Shown here: positions 36,143 through 44,575 of the stretch, piece by piece
Position numbering within the stretch: the stretch's first letter is position 1
Layout: each line of letters opens with the position of its first letter
Origin: Frigoribacterium sp. VKM Ac-2836
GTDB lineage: Bacteria > Actinomycetota > Actinomycetes > Actinomycetales > Microbacteriaceae
Direction of reading: 5' to 3'
DNA: 64,000 bases
NCBI RefSeq assembly: GCF_013248995.1
Contig: NZ_JABRPK010000002.1
Span: 806,001-870,000 of the forward strand
Notes under the pieces: model-generated
The model's input: the letters and a program-made list of their open reading frames with translations, nothing else
What the model was told of the DNA's origin: nothing
Database searches by the model: none
Position numbers and translations under genes: made by a program

Positions 36143-37245
36143 CTGGTCTTCTCCTCGAGGGCGACGGCGAGCAGCTCGTCGGCGGTCAGTGCGGTCGCGC
36201 GGGCGAGCCAGGCGGCCCGTTCGTCGGAGGACGCGGAGGCGCGGGGTGCGTCGGCGATCCAGGTCACGCGGGTGAACGGCAGGCGCGCGCCGCCGGTCGT
36301 CTCGGCGACGTCGGGGGACAGGGCGTCGAGCAGTCCTGCCAGTCCGAAGCCTGCCCTACCCATGGCACGCAGCTCGCGCTCGTTGACGCCGAGCGGCAGG
36401 TCGCCGTTGCCGAGATCGGTGCCGTAGAGCACCCGGCCACCCGCGGCACGGAAGCGCGAGAGGTTGTCGACCGCGGTCTCGTGCTCGGTGCCACCCTCAC
36501 CGCGCCCGTGGATGTCGAGCGTGGTCACCCAGGTCGTCGACGCGGCCAGCCGGGCGACCAGATCGTCGCCGAGTCGCTCGCTGAAGGGGGTGTGCGCGAA
36601 CCGGTCGATGCCGGCGTCGACCGCGCGCGCAGCCTGCCCCACCCCCTGGACGTGCGCGACGACGGGCAGGTCGAGCCCGTGTGCCGCGTCGACCACGGCC
36701 CGCACCGTCGCGTCGTCGAGCGTGGGCCCGGCGTCGGTGTTCAGGGTGACCTTGACGACCGAGGCGCCGAGCGCGTGCTGATGCTCGACGAACCGGGCGG
36801 CGCGGCGCAGTCGGGTGGCGGTGCGCAGGCCGCCGACCGTCAGGGAGGCGCGGCGCGGCGCCCAGCCGGAACGACTCGGGTACCCGCCCGGCGCGGTGAT
36901 CAGACCGCCGGCGATGGTCACCTCGGGCCAGCCGTCCCGACCGGACCGGCCGAGCCAACCGTGGGCGATCGTCGGGTCCCAGCCGAGGTCGACGACGCGT
37001 GAGATGCCGCCGACGGGCAGCTGCGCGGCGTCGATCAGCCCGAGGTGCACGTGCGAGTCGGTGAAGGGGGCGAGCACGGTGCCCCGGACGTGCGGAGGTG
37101 CGGCCCCGGCCAGGGTGTCGGCGTCGTGCTCATCGACCGACCCGGCGAACACGACGCCGTGGGCGTCGAGCCGCAACAGGCTGCGACCGGACCATCGTCC
37201 CGACCAGGCGTGGTCGACGGTGACGAGCCGAGCCTCCTGGTCCAT
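36139..37245 (-). CDS. Amidohydrolase family protein coupled to kynU
   Basis: 368-residue metal-dependent hydrolase of the imidazolonepropionase-like amidohydrolase group. Metal ligands can be placed: HVH in TDSHVHLGLIDA, Lys in GASVVKVTLNTDAGP, His in PVVAHVQGVGQAAR, His in RFAHTPFSERL, and Asp in VLYGTDLGNGDL. The reaction is not known from sequence. Because kynU follows with a 4-bp overlap, it could act on a kynurenine-pathway amide such as N-formylkynurenine or a related formamide. That is inference, and other amides are possible. The ATG lies 7 nt after TAGGGT, a leaderless start. Confidence 0.82.
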   Translation of the reverse strand: MDQEARLVTVDHAWSGRWSGRSLLRLDAHGVVFAGSVDEHDADTLAGAAPPHVRGTVLAPFTDSHVHLGLIDAAQLPVGGISRVVDLGWDPTIAHGWLGRSGRDGWPEVTIAGGLITAPGGYPSRSGWAPRRASLTVGGLRTATRLRRAARFVEHQHALGASVVKVTLNTDAGPTLDDATVRAVVDAAHGLDLPVVAHVQGVGQAARAVDAGIDRFAHTPFSERLGDDLVARLAASTTWVTTLDIHGRGEGGTEHETAVDNLSRFRAAGGRVLYGTDLGNGDLPLGVNERELRAMGRAGFGLAGLLDALSPDVAETTGGARLPFTRVTWIADAPRASASSDERAAWLARATALTADELLAVALEEKTR

Positions 37246-37351
37246 GCCTCCGACCCTATTCGTGCGCGCTGCCGGAGGGCTGCAGGCCCGCCCGCGCCCG
37301 GGGAGGACGAGACGGGCCCACGGCCCGGGGGAGGAACCGAGGAGGCGCGAC

Positions 37352-38146
37352 CTAGCCCGGCAGGACGACTCGCGAGCAGCGCGCGACGTAGGGCACACGG
37401 ATCAGGTCGACCCCGCGGGTGTCCGGGTGCGTGTCGAGCAACCGCTCGACGTCGCGCAGCAGGGCCGCGCGGTCGTCGGACGAGAGCGTGATGACGTAGC
37501 TGCGCGACGCGATCATCGCGAGGAACTCGTCCCGCCCCAGCTCGTGCACCCACGCCACGTCGTGACGCTCCAGGGTGCCGAACGGCGCGCCGACGACCGG
37601 GGCGTCCGATCCCATGTCGCGCTCGCGCGGCTGGTGCATGACGCGGCTGAGCTCGGACACCCACGGCACCGACTCGTCGCGGATGTTCCAGATCAGGCCG
37701 AGCGTGCCGCCGGGACGCAGCACACGGGCGATCTCGGGCACGGCGCGGTCGGGGTCCACCCAGTGCCAGGCCTGCGCGACGAGGACGGCATCGGCCGTTC
37801 CGTCCGCGAGGGGGATGCTCTCGGCGGACCCCGCGACCGACCTCGCCCCGGGGACGACCTGCTCGAGGGTGGCGCGCATGCCGGGCGAGGGCTCGACGGC
37901 CGTCACCGACGGAGCGCGGTCGAGCAGCAGGCGGGTGAGCTTGCCGGTGCCGGCCCCCAGGTCGACCACGTGACAGGCGCCCTCGGGCAGCAGCCAGTCG
38001 ACGGCCTCGAGGGGGTACGACGGGCGACCCCTCTCGTAGACGTCGGCGGCCAGCCCGAACGAGGCGGCGAGGTCGGAATCGGGTCGTGCGGGGTCGAAGC
38101 CGTGGGCGGCCGGGTCGAACCCCTCCTGGATTGGTTGATGTGTCAC
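37352..38146 (-). CDS. Class I SAM-dependent methyltransferase
   Basis: 264 residues from the GTG at 38146, which lies 6 nt after a GACAGT box (complement of 38153-38158); an ATG at 38167 upstream of that box is the alternative. SAM-binding motif I is VVDLGAGTGKLTRLLL, followed by the acidic VTAVEPSPGMRATLEQ, motif II VLVAQAWHWVDPDRA, and RVLRPGGTLGLIWN, the pattern of Methyltransf_11 small-molecule methyltransferases. AASFGLAADVYERGRPSYP at the N-terminus is typical of the DUF-free cytosolic subgroup. Substrate unknown. It is divergent from an FMN reductase gene. Confidence 0.88.
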   Translation of the reverse strand: MTHQPIQEGFDPAAHGFDPARPDSDLAASFGLAADVYERGRPSYPLEAVDWLLPEGACHVVDLGAGTGKLTRLLLDRAPSVTAVEPSPGMRATLEQVVPGARSVAGSAESIPLADGTADAVLVAQAWHWVDPDRAVPEIARVLRPGGTLGLIWNIRDESVPWVSELSRVMHQPRERDMGSDAPVVGAPFGTLERHDVAWVHELGRDEFLAMIASRSYVITLSSDDRAALLRDVERLLDTHPDTRGVDLIRVPYVARCSRVVLPG

Positions 38147-38218
38147 CGGAACACTGTCGCACGTCATGATCCGTCACACACCCTGTGTTACGACGGCCTC
38201 GGGCGCAGCATGGACGGG

Positions 38219-38935
38219 ATGACTTCCGCGCTGCCTCCGACCCCCTCGACCGCGCCTTCGACCCGAGCGCTGCGGGTCGTCGCCGTGTCGGGCACCCTCA
38301 GCACGCCGTCCAAGACCGACGCCCTCGTCCACGAGATCGTCACGGCGCTCGGCGACGTCCTGCCGATCGAGGCGCACGTGATCCGCGTCAGCGAACTCGG
38401 TCCGCTCCTCGCCGGCGCACTCACCCGCGACCAGCTCGACGAGCGGGTCGAGCGCGAGCTGGTCGCCATCGAGACCGCCGACCTGCTGATCGCCGCCTCG
38501 CCCGTGTACCGCGCCTCCTTCACCGGGCTCTTCAAGCACCTGTTCGACTTCGTCGAGCAGTACGCGCTCGTCGACGTGCCCGTTCTGCTCGCCGCGACGG
38601 GCGGAAGCGAACGCCACGCGCTGATCATCGAGCACTCGCTGCGGCCGCTGTTCGGGTTCTTCCAGGCGCTGACGCTGCCGCTCGGCGTGTACGCGCACAC
38701 GACCGACTTCACGGCGACCGGAGGCGCGGAGAAGTACGCGGTCACGGCGCCCCTGCTGCAGGAGCGCATCCGCCACGCGATCCAGCGCGGCCTGCCCCTG
38801 ATCCGGTCGAGCATCGCCGAGAAGGGGCGCATCGAGCGGAGCCTCGACGGCGGCGGCACGGAGGACGGCCTGTCGGTCGACGACCTGCGAGCGAGCGAGT
38901 TCGACGCGTCGACCCCGACACGGCTGTTCAGCTGA
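38219..38935 (+). CDS. NADPH-dependent FMN reductase (CE1759-like)
   Basis: 238-residue flavodoxin-fold reductase that supplies reduced FMN, usually to a luciferase-like monooxygenase. Seen: VVAVSGTLSTPSKTDALV (FMN phosphate loop), LIAASPVYRASFTGLFKHLFD, and LLAATGGSERHALIIEHSLRP. The length and FFQALTLPLGVYA suggest the LLM-partnered CE1759 subfamily, whose partner is normally adjacent, but none lies nearby. An in-frame ATG at 38210 would add three residues. Two GGAGGCGCGG copies are inside the gene (38519, 38720), read as Arg-Ala-Ser and Gly-Gly-Ala. Confidence 0.88.
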   Translation: MTSALPPTPSTAPSTRALRVVAVSGTLSTPSKTDALVHEIVTALGDVLPIEAHVIRVSELGPLLAGALTRDQLDERVERELVAIETADLLIAASPVYRASFTGLFKHLFDFVEQYALVDVPVLLAATGGSERHALIIEHSLRPLFGFFQALTLPLGVYAHTTDFTATGGAEKYAVTAPLLQERIRHAIQRGLPLIRSSIAEKGRIERSLDGGGTEDGLSVDDLRASEFDASTPTRLFS

Positions 38936-38992
38936 CCTCGCGACCCGAAGGCGGGGCAGCCGCCCAGGATGCTCGTGGGTATCGTGGGTGTC

Positions 38993-39397
38993 GTGAGCAC
39001 CGACCCGACGCCCCGTGACCCGACCGTCGCCCGAGCCGGCATCCGCGACAGCGAGGCGCAACGCCTGCTGGGCCTGCTGCCCTCCGGGGTCCTGCCGGGA
39101 CGAGCCACCCGGTGGGTGGCCGACGGCGTCGACGACCCGTCGGTGCTCGCGCTCGCCGAGGCGTCGACCACCACCGACGACGACCGCGAGGCGCTGCTCG
39201 CCCGGGCCGCCACCGACCTGGGCCTCGGCTTCGACTCGGTGCGTGAGGCACGGGCCCACCACGGCCAGAAGGTCGTCGAGTCGATGACCGCCTCGTCGGC
39301 TCCGAACGACGCGCTGGGCTTCTCCAACAGCTTCACCGACACCATCGAGGAGTCGGTGCGCGACAGCATCGCCCGCCTCTTCAAGCCCCGCGGCTGA
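38993..39397 (+). CDS. Conserved-looking hypothetical protein, helical
   Basis: 134 residues, no recognised domain. It appears all-helical: RDSEAQRLLGLLPSGVLPGR, LLARAATDLGLGFDSVREA, and the amphipathic C-terminal part FTDTIEESVRDSIARLFKPRG. The start is the GTG at 38993, 7 nt after TATCGT (38980-38985), matching the leaderless architecture of neighbouring genes. It is convergent with the arabinofuranosidase gene, separated by a paired-motif hairpin. Function unknown. Confidence 0.7.
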   Translation: MSTDPTPRDPTVARAGIRDSEAQRLLGLLPSGVLPGRATRWVADGVDDPSVLALAEASTTTDDDREALLARAATDLGLGFDSVREARAHHGQKVVESMTASSAPNDALGFSNSFTDTIEESVRDSIARLFKPRG

Positions 39398-39429
39398 GCT
39401 CGCACCCCGTCGTCGACGCGACCGCGTCG

Positions 39430-39469
39430 AGGAGGCGCGGTTCCGGTCGTCGCCGGCACCGCGCCTCCT
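39430..39469. terminator. Hairpin of two inverted GGAGGCGCGG copies between convergent genes
   Basis: Left arm 39430-39446 pairs with right arm 39453-39469 over 17 positions with a single mismatch, and the loop is TCGTCG. The arms are AGGAGGCGCGGT and ACCGCGCCTCCT plus CCGG extensions. It sits exactly between the stops of the + hypothetical gene and the - GH51 gene, so it most likely terminates both. The second of the two paired copies of the dispersed motif. Confidence 0.8.
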
Positions 39470-39485
39470 GAGGGTCGCCCGTGGG

Positions 39486-41021
39486 TCAGGCCTTGCCGAC
39501 CTCGAGTTCGACGACGGCCCACGAGAGGGCGGGCAGGCGCAGGCGCGCGGTGCCGCCGTCGACCGTGACGCCGGTGAGCGGGACGAGCCCCACCGTGTCC
39601 TGCGCGTTCTCGGTGTTCGACGAGAACCGATCGCCGCCCTCGGGCACGGCGAGCACCTCGGCCCGGGTGACGCGTGCGCCGCTGAAGCCGCGCAGGGCGA
39701 CCTCGACGTCGGCGGCCTCGTCGAGGCCACGGTTGGCGAGGAAGAACGCGACCGTGCCGGCTTCTTCGTCGTACGTGGCGCTGACGTCGACCAGATCGGC
39801 GTCACCGTACTTGTCGGTGTCGACCTTGTCGCTCGTGACGAGCGTGCGCAGGATCTGCCCGGTCGCGAGGGCGGCCATGCGGGCGAACGGCCAGAAGATC
39901 GACTGACGCCAGGCGGGTCCGCCGGCCTCGCTGCGGATCGGCGCGATGACGTTGACGAGCTGCGCCTGGTTGGCGATCTTGACCCGGTCGCCGTGACGCA
40001 GCAGCGAGTTCAAGAACGTGCCGACCACGACCGCGTCGGTGACGTTGTACTGGTCCTCGATCAGGCGCGGGTGCTCGCGCCAGCCCTTCGACACGTTGTG
40101 CGGCTGGTCGTCGCTGTCGAGACCGGTCTGGTACCAGACGTTCCACTCGTCGAACGAGATGTCGACCTGCTTCGTGTGCTTCCCGGCGGCCTTGACCCCG
40201 TCGATCGTCGAGACGACCTCCTCGATGAAGGCGTCCATGTCGACGGCGGTCGCGAGGAAGCTCTTCGCGTCGCCGTCGTGCTCCTGGTAGTAGGCGTGCA
40301 TCGACACGTAGTCGACCTCGTCGTAGGCGTGCGTGAGCACCTCGTGTTCCCAGGTGCCGAAGGTCGGCATGCCGCGGCCCGAGCTGCCGACCGCGACCAG
40401 CTCGATGGAGTCGTCGACGAACTTCATGGCCTTGGCGGCCTCCTGCGCGAGGCGACCGTACTCGGTGGCGGTCTTGTGTCCGATCTGCCACGGGCCGTCG
40501 AGCTCGTTGCCGAGGCACCAGAGCTTGATGTCGAAGGGGTCCTTCGCGCCGTTGGCGATGCGGCGGTCGCTCAATGCCGTCCCACCGGGGTGGTTGGCGT
40601 ACTCGACCAGCTCACGGGCGGCATCGACGCCTCGGGTGCCGAGGTTGACGGCCTCCATCACCTCGGTGCCGGCGAGCTTCGACCAGGCGACGAACTCGTG
40701 CAGGCCGAAGGCGTTCGTCTCGACGGTGTGCCAGGCGCCGTCGAGGCGACGCGGGCGCTGGTCGACCGGCCCGACGCCGTCCTCCCAGTTGTACCCCGAG
40801 ACGAAGTTGCCGCCGGGGTAGCGGATGACGGTGGCACCGAGCTCCTTGGTCAGGTCGAGGACGTCCTGGCGGAAGCCGTTCTCGTCGGCGGTGGGGTGGC
40901 CCGGCTCGTAGATGCCGGTGTAGACGCAGCGGCCCATGTGCTCGACGAACGAGCCGAACAGGCGGCGCGGGACCGGGCCGATGGTGAATTCGCGGTCGAC
41001 GGTGATGCGGGCGGTGGACAT
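39486..41021 (-). CDS. Alpha-N-arabinofuranosidase, GH51
   Basis: 511-residue cytoplasmic GH51 enzyme releasing terminal alpha-L-arabinofuranose from arabino-oligosaccharides. Seen: RRLFGSFVEHMGRCVYTGIYEP, ATVIRYPGGNFVSGYNWEDGVG, the acid/base Glu in KLWCLGNELDGPWQIGHKT, YVSMHAYYQEHDGDAKSF, and the nucleophile Glu in ISFDEWNVWYQ. There is no signal peptide. An AGGAGAC site precedes the ATG. Last gene of the operon encoding the binding protein and two permeases, which would import its substrate. Confidence 0.96.
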   Translation of the reverse strand: MSTARITVDREFTIGPVPRRLFGSFVEHMGRCVYTGIYEPGHPTADENGFRQDVLDLTKELGATVIRYPGGNFVSGYNWEDGVGPVDQRPRRLDGAWHTVETNAFGLHEFVAWSKLAGTEVMEAVNLGTRGVDAARELVEYANHPGGTALSDRRIANGAKDPFDIKLWCLGNELDGPWQIGHKTATEYGRLAQEAAKAMKFVDDSIELVAVGSSGRGMPTFGTWEHEVLTHAYDEVDYVSMHAYYQEHDGDAKSFLATAVDMDAFIEEVVSTIDGVKAAGKHTKQVDISFDEWNVWYQTGLDSDDQPHNVSKGWREHPRLIEDQYNVTDAVVVGTFLNSLLRHGDRVKIANQAQLVNVIAPIRSEAGGPAWRQSIFWPFARMAALATGQILRTLVTSDKVDTDKYGDADLVDVSATYDEEAGTVAFFLANRGLDEAADVEVALRGFSGARVTRAEVLAVPEGGDRFSSNTENAQDTVGLVPLTGVTVDGGTARLRLPALSWAVVELEVGKA

Positions 41022-41106
41022 GAGTCTCCTAGGTGAGGGGATCGGCGTGCGGGGGACGGGGACGAGGGGCGGGGACGAGGAGGCGCGGGCCGGCGGACCG
41101 GGCGGG

Positions 41107-42018
41107 TCACTGGCCCCCGAATCCGGTGGTCGAGATGCCCTTGATGATCTGCCGTTGGAAGAACAGGAACACGAGGATCAGCGGCAGGGCGGCGAGGACC
41201 GCGGCGGCCATGTTCTGCGCGTACTGGATGCCGTAGGCGCTCTCGATGGTCTGCAGGCCGACGGGCAGGGTGAGCAGCGACGCGTCGTTCGTGACGATGA
41301 ACGGCCAGAGGAAGTTGTTCCATGCGCCGATGAACACGAAGATCGACACCGCGCCGAGGATGGGGCGCGACAGGGGCAGCAGGATCGTGAAGAACACCCG
41401 GATGCGTCCGGCGCCGTCGACGCGGGCGGCGTCCTCGAGCTCGATCGGCACCTGGTCGAAGAACTTCTTCAGCACGAACACCATGGCGGGCGCGATCGCC
41501 TGCGGCAGGATGATGCCCCAGTAGGTGTCGACCATGTCGAAGGCGAGCATCTGGTAGAACAACGGCACGATCAGCACCTGCGGGGGGATGATGATCGACG
41601 CGATCGTCGCCACATACAGCCACTTCTTGCCCCGGAAGTCGAGGCGAGAGAACGCGTAGGCGACGAGGGCCGAGGTGGCCACGACGATCAGCGTGATGAC
41701 GACCGACGTGAACAGGCTGTTGAACAGCCACACCGGGATGTTGCCCTGTTCGAGCACCCCGCGGTAGGCGTCGAGCGTGAAACCGCCGGCGGGGATCCAG
41801 GTCTGCGGTGTCGCCGCCGCGTCGGTCTCGCTCTTGAACGAGGTGGCGAGCGACCACAGGAACGGCAACAGCCAGAGGACGGCGAGGACGGCCAGGATGA
41901 TCACGCTCACCACGGCCATCGGGCCGAAGGGCTTCTGGCCGGGCTTGTGACCCTTCCGGCCGCGGTCGGCGGTGGGGGCGCGGAGCTCGGACGTGGGGGC
42001 GACGGCGGGGGCGGTCAT
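41107..42018 (-). CDS. Carbohydrate ABC transporter permease (MalG-type)
   Basis: 303-residue inner-membrane permease with six expected helices, preceded by a roughly 30-residue basic N-terminus. The ATPase-contacting EAA loop is visible as IELEDAARVDGAGRIRVFFTILLPLSRP. WNNFLWPFIV and LPVGLQTI are typical of the MalG/CUT1 group. Its ATG overlaps the upstream permease stop by 4 bp. No ATPase gene is present in the cluster, so it probably uses a shared MsmK-type ATPase encoded elsewhere. Confidence 0.94.
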   Translation of the reverse strand: MTAPAVAPTSELRAPTADRGRKGHKPGQKPFGPMAVVSVIILAVLAVLWLLPFLWSLATSFKSETDAAATPQTWIPAGGFTLDAYRGVLEQGNIPVWLFNSLFTSVVITLIVVATSALVAYAFSRLDFRGKKWLYVATIASIIIPPQVLIVPLFYQMLAFDMVDTYWGIILPQAIAPAMVFVLKKFFDQVPIELEDAARVDGAGRIRVFFTILLPLSRPILGAVSIFVFIGAWNNFLWPFIVTNDASLLTLPVGLQTIESAYGIQYAQNMAAAVLAALPLILVFLFFQRQIIKGISTTGFGGQ

Positions 42019-42989
42019 TTCTGGGCTCCCTTGCGGTTGCGGGCCGTGATGCTGAACTGCGCGATCGAGATGACGACGATGACCGCGAAGAAGATGTACG
42101 AGATCGCCGACGAGTACCCGAAGCGGTAGCCGGTGAACCCGGTGTCGAAGATGTACTGCACGGCCGAGCGGGTGCTGCCCGCCGGGCCGCCGGTGGTCAT
42201 CTGGTAGATCTGGTCGAACACCTTCAGCGACGCGAGCACCTGCAAGATGACGATCAGTCCCGTGGTCGGTCCCAGTTGCGGGATGGTGATCGACAGCAGT
42301 GACCGCCAGCGCCCGGCGCCGTCGAGGGACGCGGCCTCGTACTGCTGGTCGGGGATGTTCTGCAACGCCGCGAGGTACAACAAGAAGTTGAAACCGACCG
42401 TCCACCAGACCGTGGTCGCGACCACGGCGATCATGGCGGTGTCGGGGTCCTGCAACCAGGCGGGCTGCGGCAGTCCGAGCGTGCCGAGGACGTTGTTGAT
42501 CGGGCCGAGGGTCGGACTGTAGAGCTGGATCCAGAACAGCGAGACCACCGTCGAGGCGAGCAGGTACGGCAGGAAGAAGCTCAGCCGCCAGAGCCACTGG
42601 CCGGGCAGCCCGGTGTTGACGAGGATCGCGAGCACGAGGGCGACGACGACGAGGGGGATCGTGCTGAGCACGGTGAACCAGAGCGTGTTGAGCATCGAGC
42701 GCCACATGTCGCCGTCGGCGAAGGCCTCGGCGTAGTTCGCCACGCCGATCAGCTCGCCGCCCTGGCCGGTCAGGCTCTGGCCGGTGAAGCTGAGGTAGAA
42801 GCCGTGCAGCAGCGGCCAGACCAGGAAGACCGCGAAGAGCACGGTGAACGGGGCGGCGAAACCCCACCCGATGCGGTTGTCGGACGGGCCCTTGCGCCTG
42901 CGGGAGGCGCGGCTCCGGTCCGTCGCGCGGGTGTCGGACCGCGCGCGGTCGGCGGTGGCCCGGGGGGCCTTGACCGTGGTGGAGGTCAC
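42015..42989 (-). CDS. Carbohydrate ABC transporter permease (MalF-type)
   Basis: 324-residue inner-membrane permease of the CUT1 family. A basic N-terminal tail (about 40 residues with RSRASRRRKGPSD) is followed by six helices. The EAA loop is YEAASLDGAGRWRSLLSITIPQLGP, and LLASTVVSLFWIQLYSPTLGPIN fits sugar permeases. It pairs with the MalG-type protein in a 4-bp overlap. An in-frame GGAGGCGCGG copy (42903) encodes part of the N-terminal tail. Confidence 0.94.
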   Translation of the reverse strand: MTSTTVKAPRATADRARSDTRATDRSRASRRRKGPSDNRIGWGFAAPFTVLFAVFLVWPLLHGFYLSFTGQSLTGQGGELIGVANYAEAFADGDMWRSMLNTLWFTVLSTIPLVVVALVLAILVNTGLPGQWLWRLSFFLPYLLASTVVSLFWIQLYSPTLGPINNVLGTLGLPQPAWLQDPDTAMIAVVATTVWWTVGFNFLLYLAALQNIPDQQYEAASLDGAGRWRSLLSITIPQLGPTTGLIVILQVLASLKVFDQIYQMTTGGPAGSTRSAVQYIFDTGFTGYRFGYSSAISYIFFAVIVVISIAQFSITARNRKGAQK

Positions 42990-43101
42990 AGATCGACTCC
43001 TTCGTCGTCGTGATGGTCGGGTCGTGCGGAAGGGGTGGCGGGTGCAGCCGGGCGTGTGGGCCAGCCGGGTCTCGCCGCGGTGACGGAGGGGCGCACGGTG
43101 G

Positions 43102-44487
43102 TCACACCGGTGCCGGGCGGGACAGCTGCGTGTTCACGCGCTCGACGAACCGACGCATGCCGTCGGCGGCGTCGTCCTTGGCGAGGATCACCGACTGGAT
43201 CGAGTCGAGGAAGTACGTCTGGAAGTCCGACCCCGACCCGGTGAACCACGCGGGCGGGTCGTAGTTGAGGTAGTCGGCCGCCTCGGCGTAGTTCGCCTGC
43301 GGTCGCAGCTCGGCGTACTCGGGGCTCTCGATGATGGGCAGGTAGGCGGGGATGTGCCCGGCGGCCGCCCACGAGATGGAGTCCTTCAGGATGGTCGAGA
43401 CCATCTTGTAGACGTCTTCGCGCTTGACGTCGTCGACCTCGCTCTGTCGCGGCAGCACGAACGCGTGCGAGTCGGCGTAGACCGCCGGCGTGCCGAAGAG
43501 CGTCGGGATGATGCTGCCGTCGAACGGGATGCCGGCGTTCTCGGCGCTGGGGACCTCCCACACGCCGGTGAAGAGCATGCCGCTCTCGCCGCTGACGAAC
43601 TCGGCGATGCCCGACTGGATGTCGCTCGCCGTGGCCATCGCCGTGCCGTCGGTGAGCTGCTGCATGAACTCGAGTGCCGTGACGGCGGCCTGCTCGTCGT
43701 ACTCGACCGTGCCGCCCTCGCGGAGGACCATGTCGGCCCCCTGCTGCTTGTAGAACGTGTAGAACATCCGCCACAGTTGGGCGCCGTCGTTCAGGTAGCC
43801 CCACGAGGCTCCGTGTTTGCCGGTCACCTGCTGCATGGCGTTCGCCACCTCGAGGAACTGCTCGGGGCTGGTGATCTCGACGAGCTTGCCGTCGGGACCG
43901 AGGGCGCCCGCCTGCGCGGCGACGTCGGTGTTGTACAACAAGATGAACGGGTGCGAGTCGAGCGCGACCGAGTAGAGGTCGTCCCCGCTGAAGCCCTTCT
44001 GCCAGACCGCCTCGGCGAAGTCCTGCTCGCGGACGCCGTAGGACGCGAGCTTGTCGACGTCCCACGGGTCGAGCAGGCCGCCGGGGGCGTACCCGGGCAC
44101 GCGGGACGCGTGCATGATCGCGACATCGGGGGCGCGGCCGCCGGCCGAGGCCATCGCGAGCTTCGTGTAGTACGGCGTGCCCCAGGCGAGCACGGTCTGC
44201 GTCGCGTGGAATTCGGGGTTCTGCTCGTTGGCCTGATCGATGAGCGCCGACATCTTGATGCCGTCACCGCCACTCAGCAGGTGCCAGAACTTCAGCTGGG
44301 CGACGTCCGTGCCCGAGCCGGTCACGGCCCCGGGTGCACAGCCGGAGAGGCCCGTGGCGACGAACGCCCCGCCGACGAGGGCTGCCGAGCCGAGCAACAT
44401 GCTGCGGCGACTGAGGCCTCGGGGGGTGGCGGTGTCGCGGGTGGTGCCCGGTCGCGGTGCCGGGGTCGTCCGATGGTTCTCGGTCAT
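43102..44487 (-). CDS. Sugar ABC transporter substrate-binding lipoprotein (Tat-type signal)
   Basis: 461-residue extracellular binding protein. The signal has a twin-arginine motif LSRRSMLLG followed by a hydrophobic stretch and the lipobox GLSGC, so it is probably exported folded and lipid-anchored. The mature part has the solute-binding family 1 pattern (LKFWHLLSGGDGIKMSALID, APDVAIMHASRVPGYAP). Together with the two permeases and the GH51 enzyme it should bind arabino-oligosaccharides. AAAGGAG lies just before the ATG at 44487; the upstream frame to 44562 is not used. A CGTT-N2-AACG palindrome sits in the promoter region. Confidence 0.93.
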   Translation of the reverse strand: MTENHRTTPAPRPGTTRDTATPRGLSRRSMLLGSAALVGGAFVATGLSGCAPGAVTGSGTDVAQLKFWHLLSGGDGIKMSALIDQANEQNPEFHATQTVLAWGTPYYTKLAMASAGGRAPDVAIMHASRVPGYAPGGLLDPWDVDKLASYGVREQDFAEAVWQKGFSGDDLYSVALDSHPFILLYNTDVAAQAGALGPDGKLVEITSPEQFLEVANAMQQVTGKHGASWGYLNDGAQLWRMFYTFYKQQGADMVLREGGTVEYDEQAAVTALEFMQQLTDGTAMATASDIQSGIAEFVSGESGMLFTGVWEVPSAENAGIPFDGSIIPTLFGTPAVYADSHAFVLPRQSEVDDVKREDVYKMVSTILKDSISWAAAGHIPAYLPIIESPEYAELRPQANYAEAADYLNYDPPAWFTGSGSDFQTYFLDSIQSVILAKDDAADGMRRFVERVNTQLSRPAPV

Positions 44488-44528
44488 CTTCACTCCTTTG
44501 TGATGCGTGACGAGAGTGACTATTCCAT

Positions 44529-44538
44529 CGTTGTAACG
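44529..44538. promoter_or_regulatory. Candidate LacI-type operator upstream of the binding-protein gene
   Basis: CGTTGTAACG is a CGTT-N2-AACG palindrome, 42 bp upstream of the binding-protein start and between it and the lacI stop. LacI-family regulators bind short palindromes of this general form, and the adjacent regulator is the natural candidate. The match is short, so confidence is modest. Confidence 0.45.
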
Positions 44539-44575
44539 GATGCGCAAGGGGAACCGGCGCACCGCCAGGGTGACC

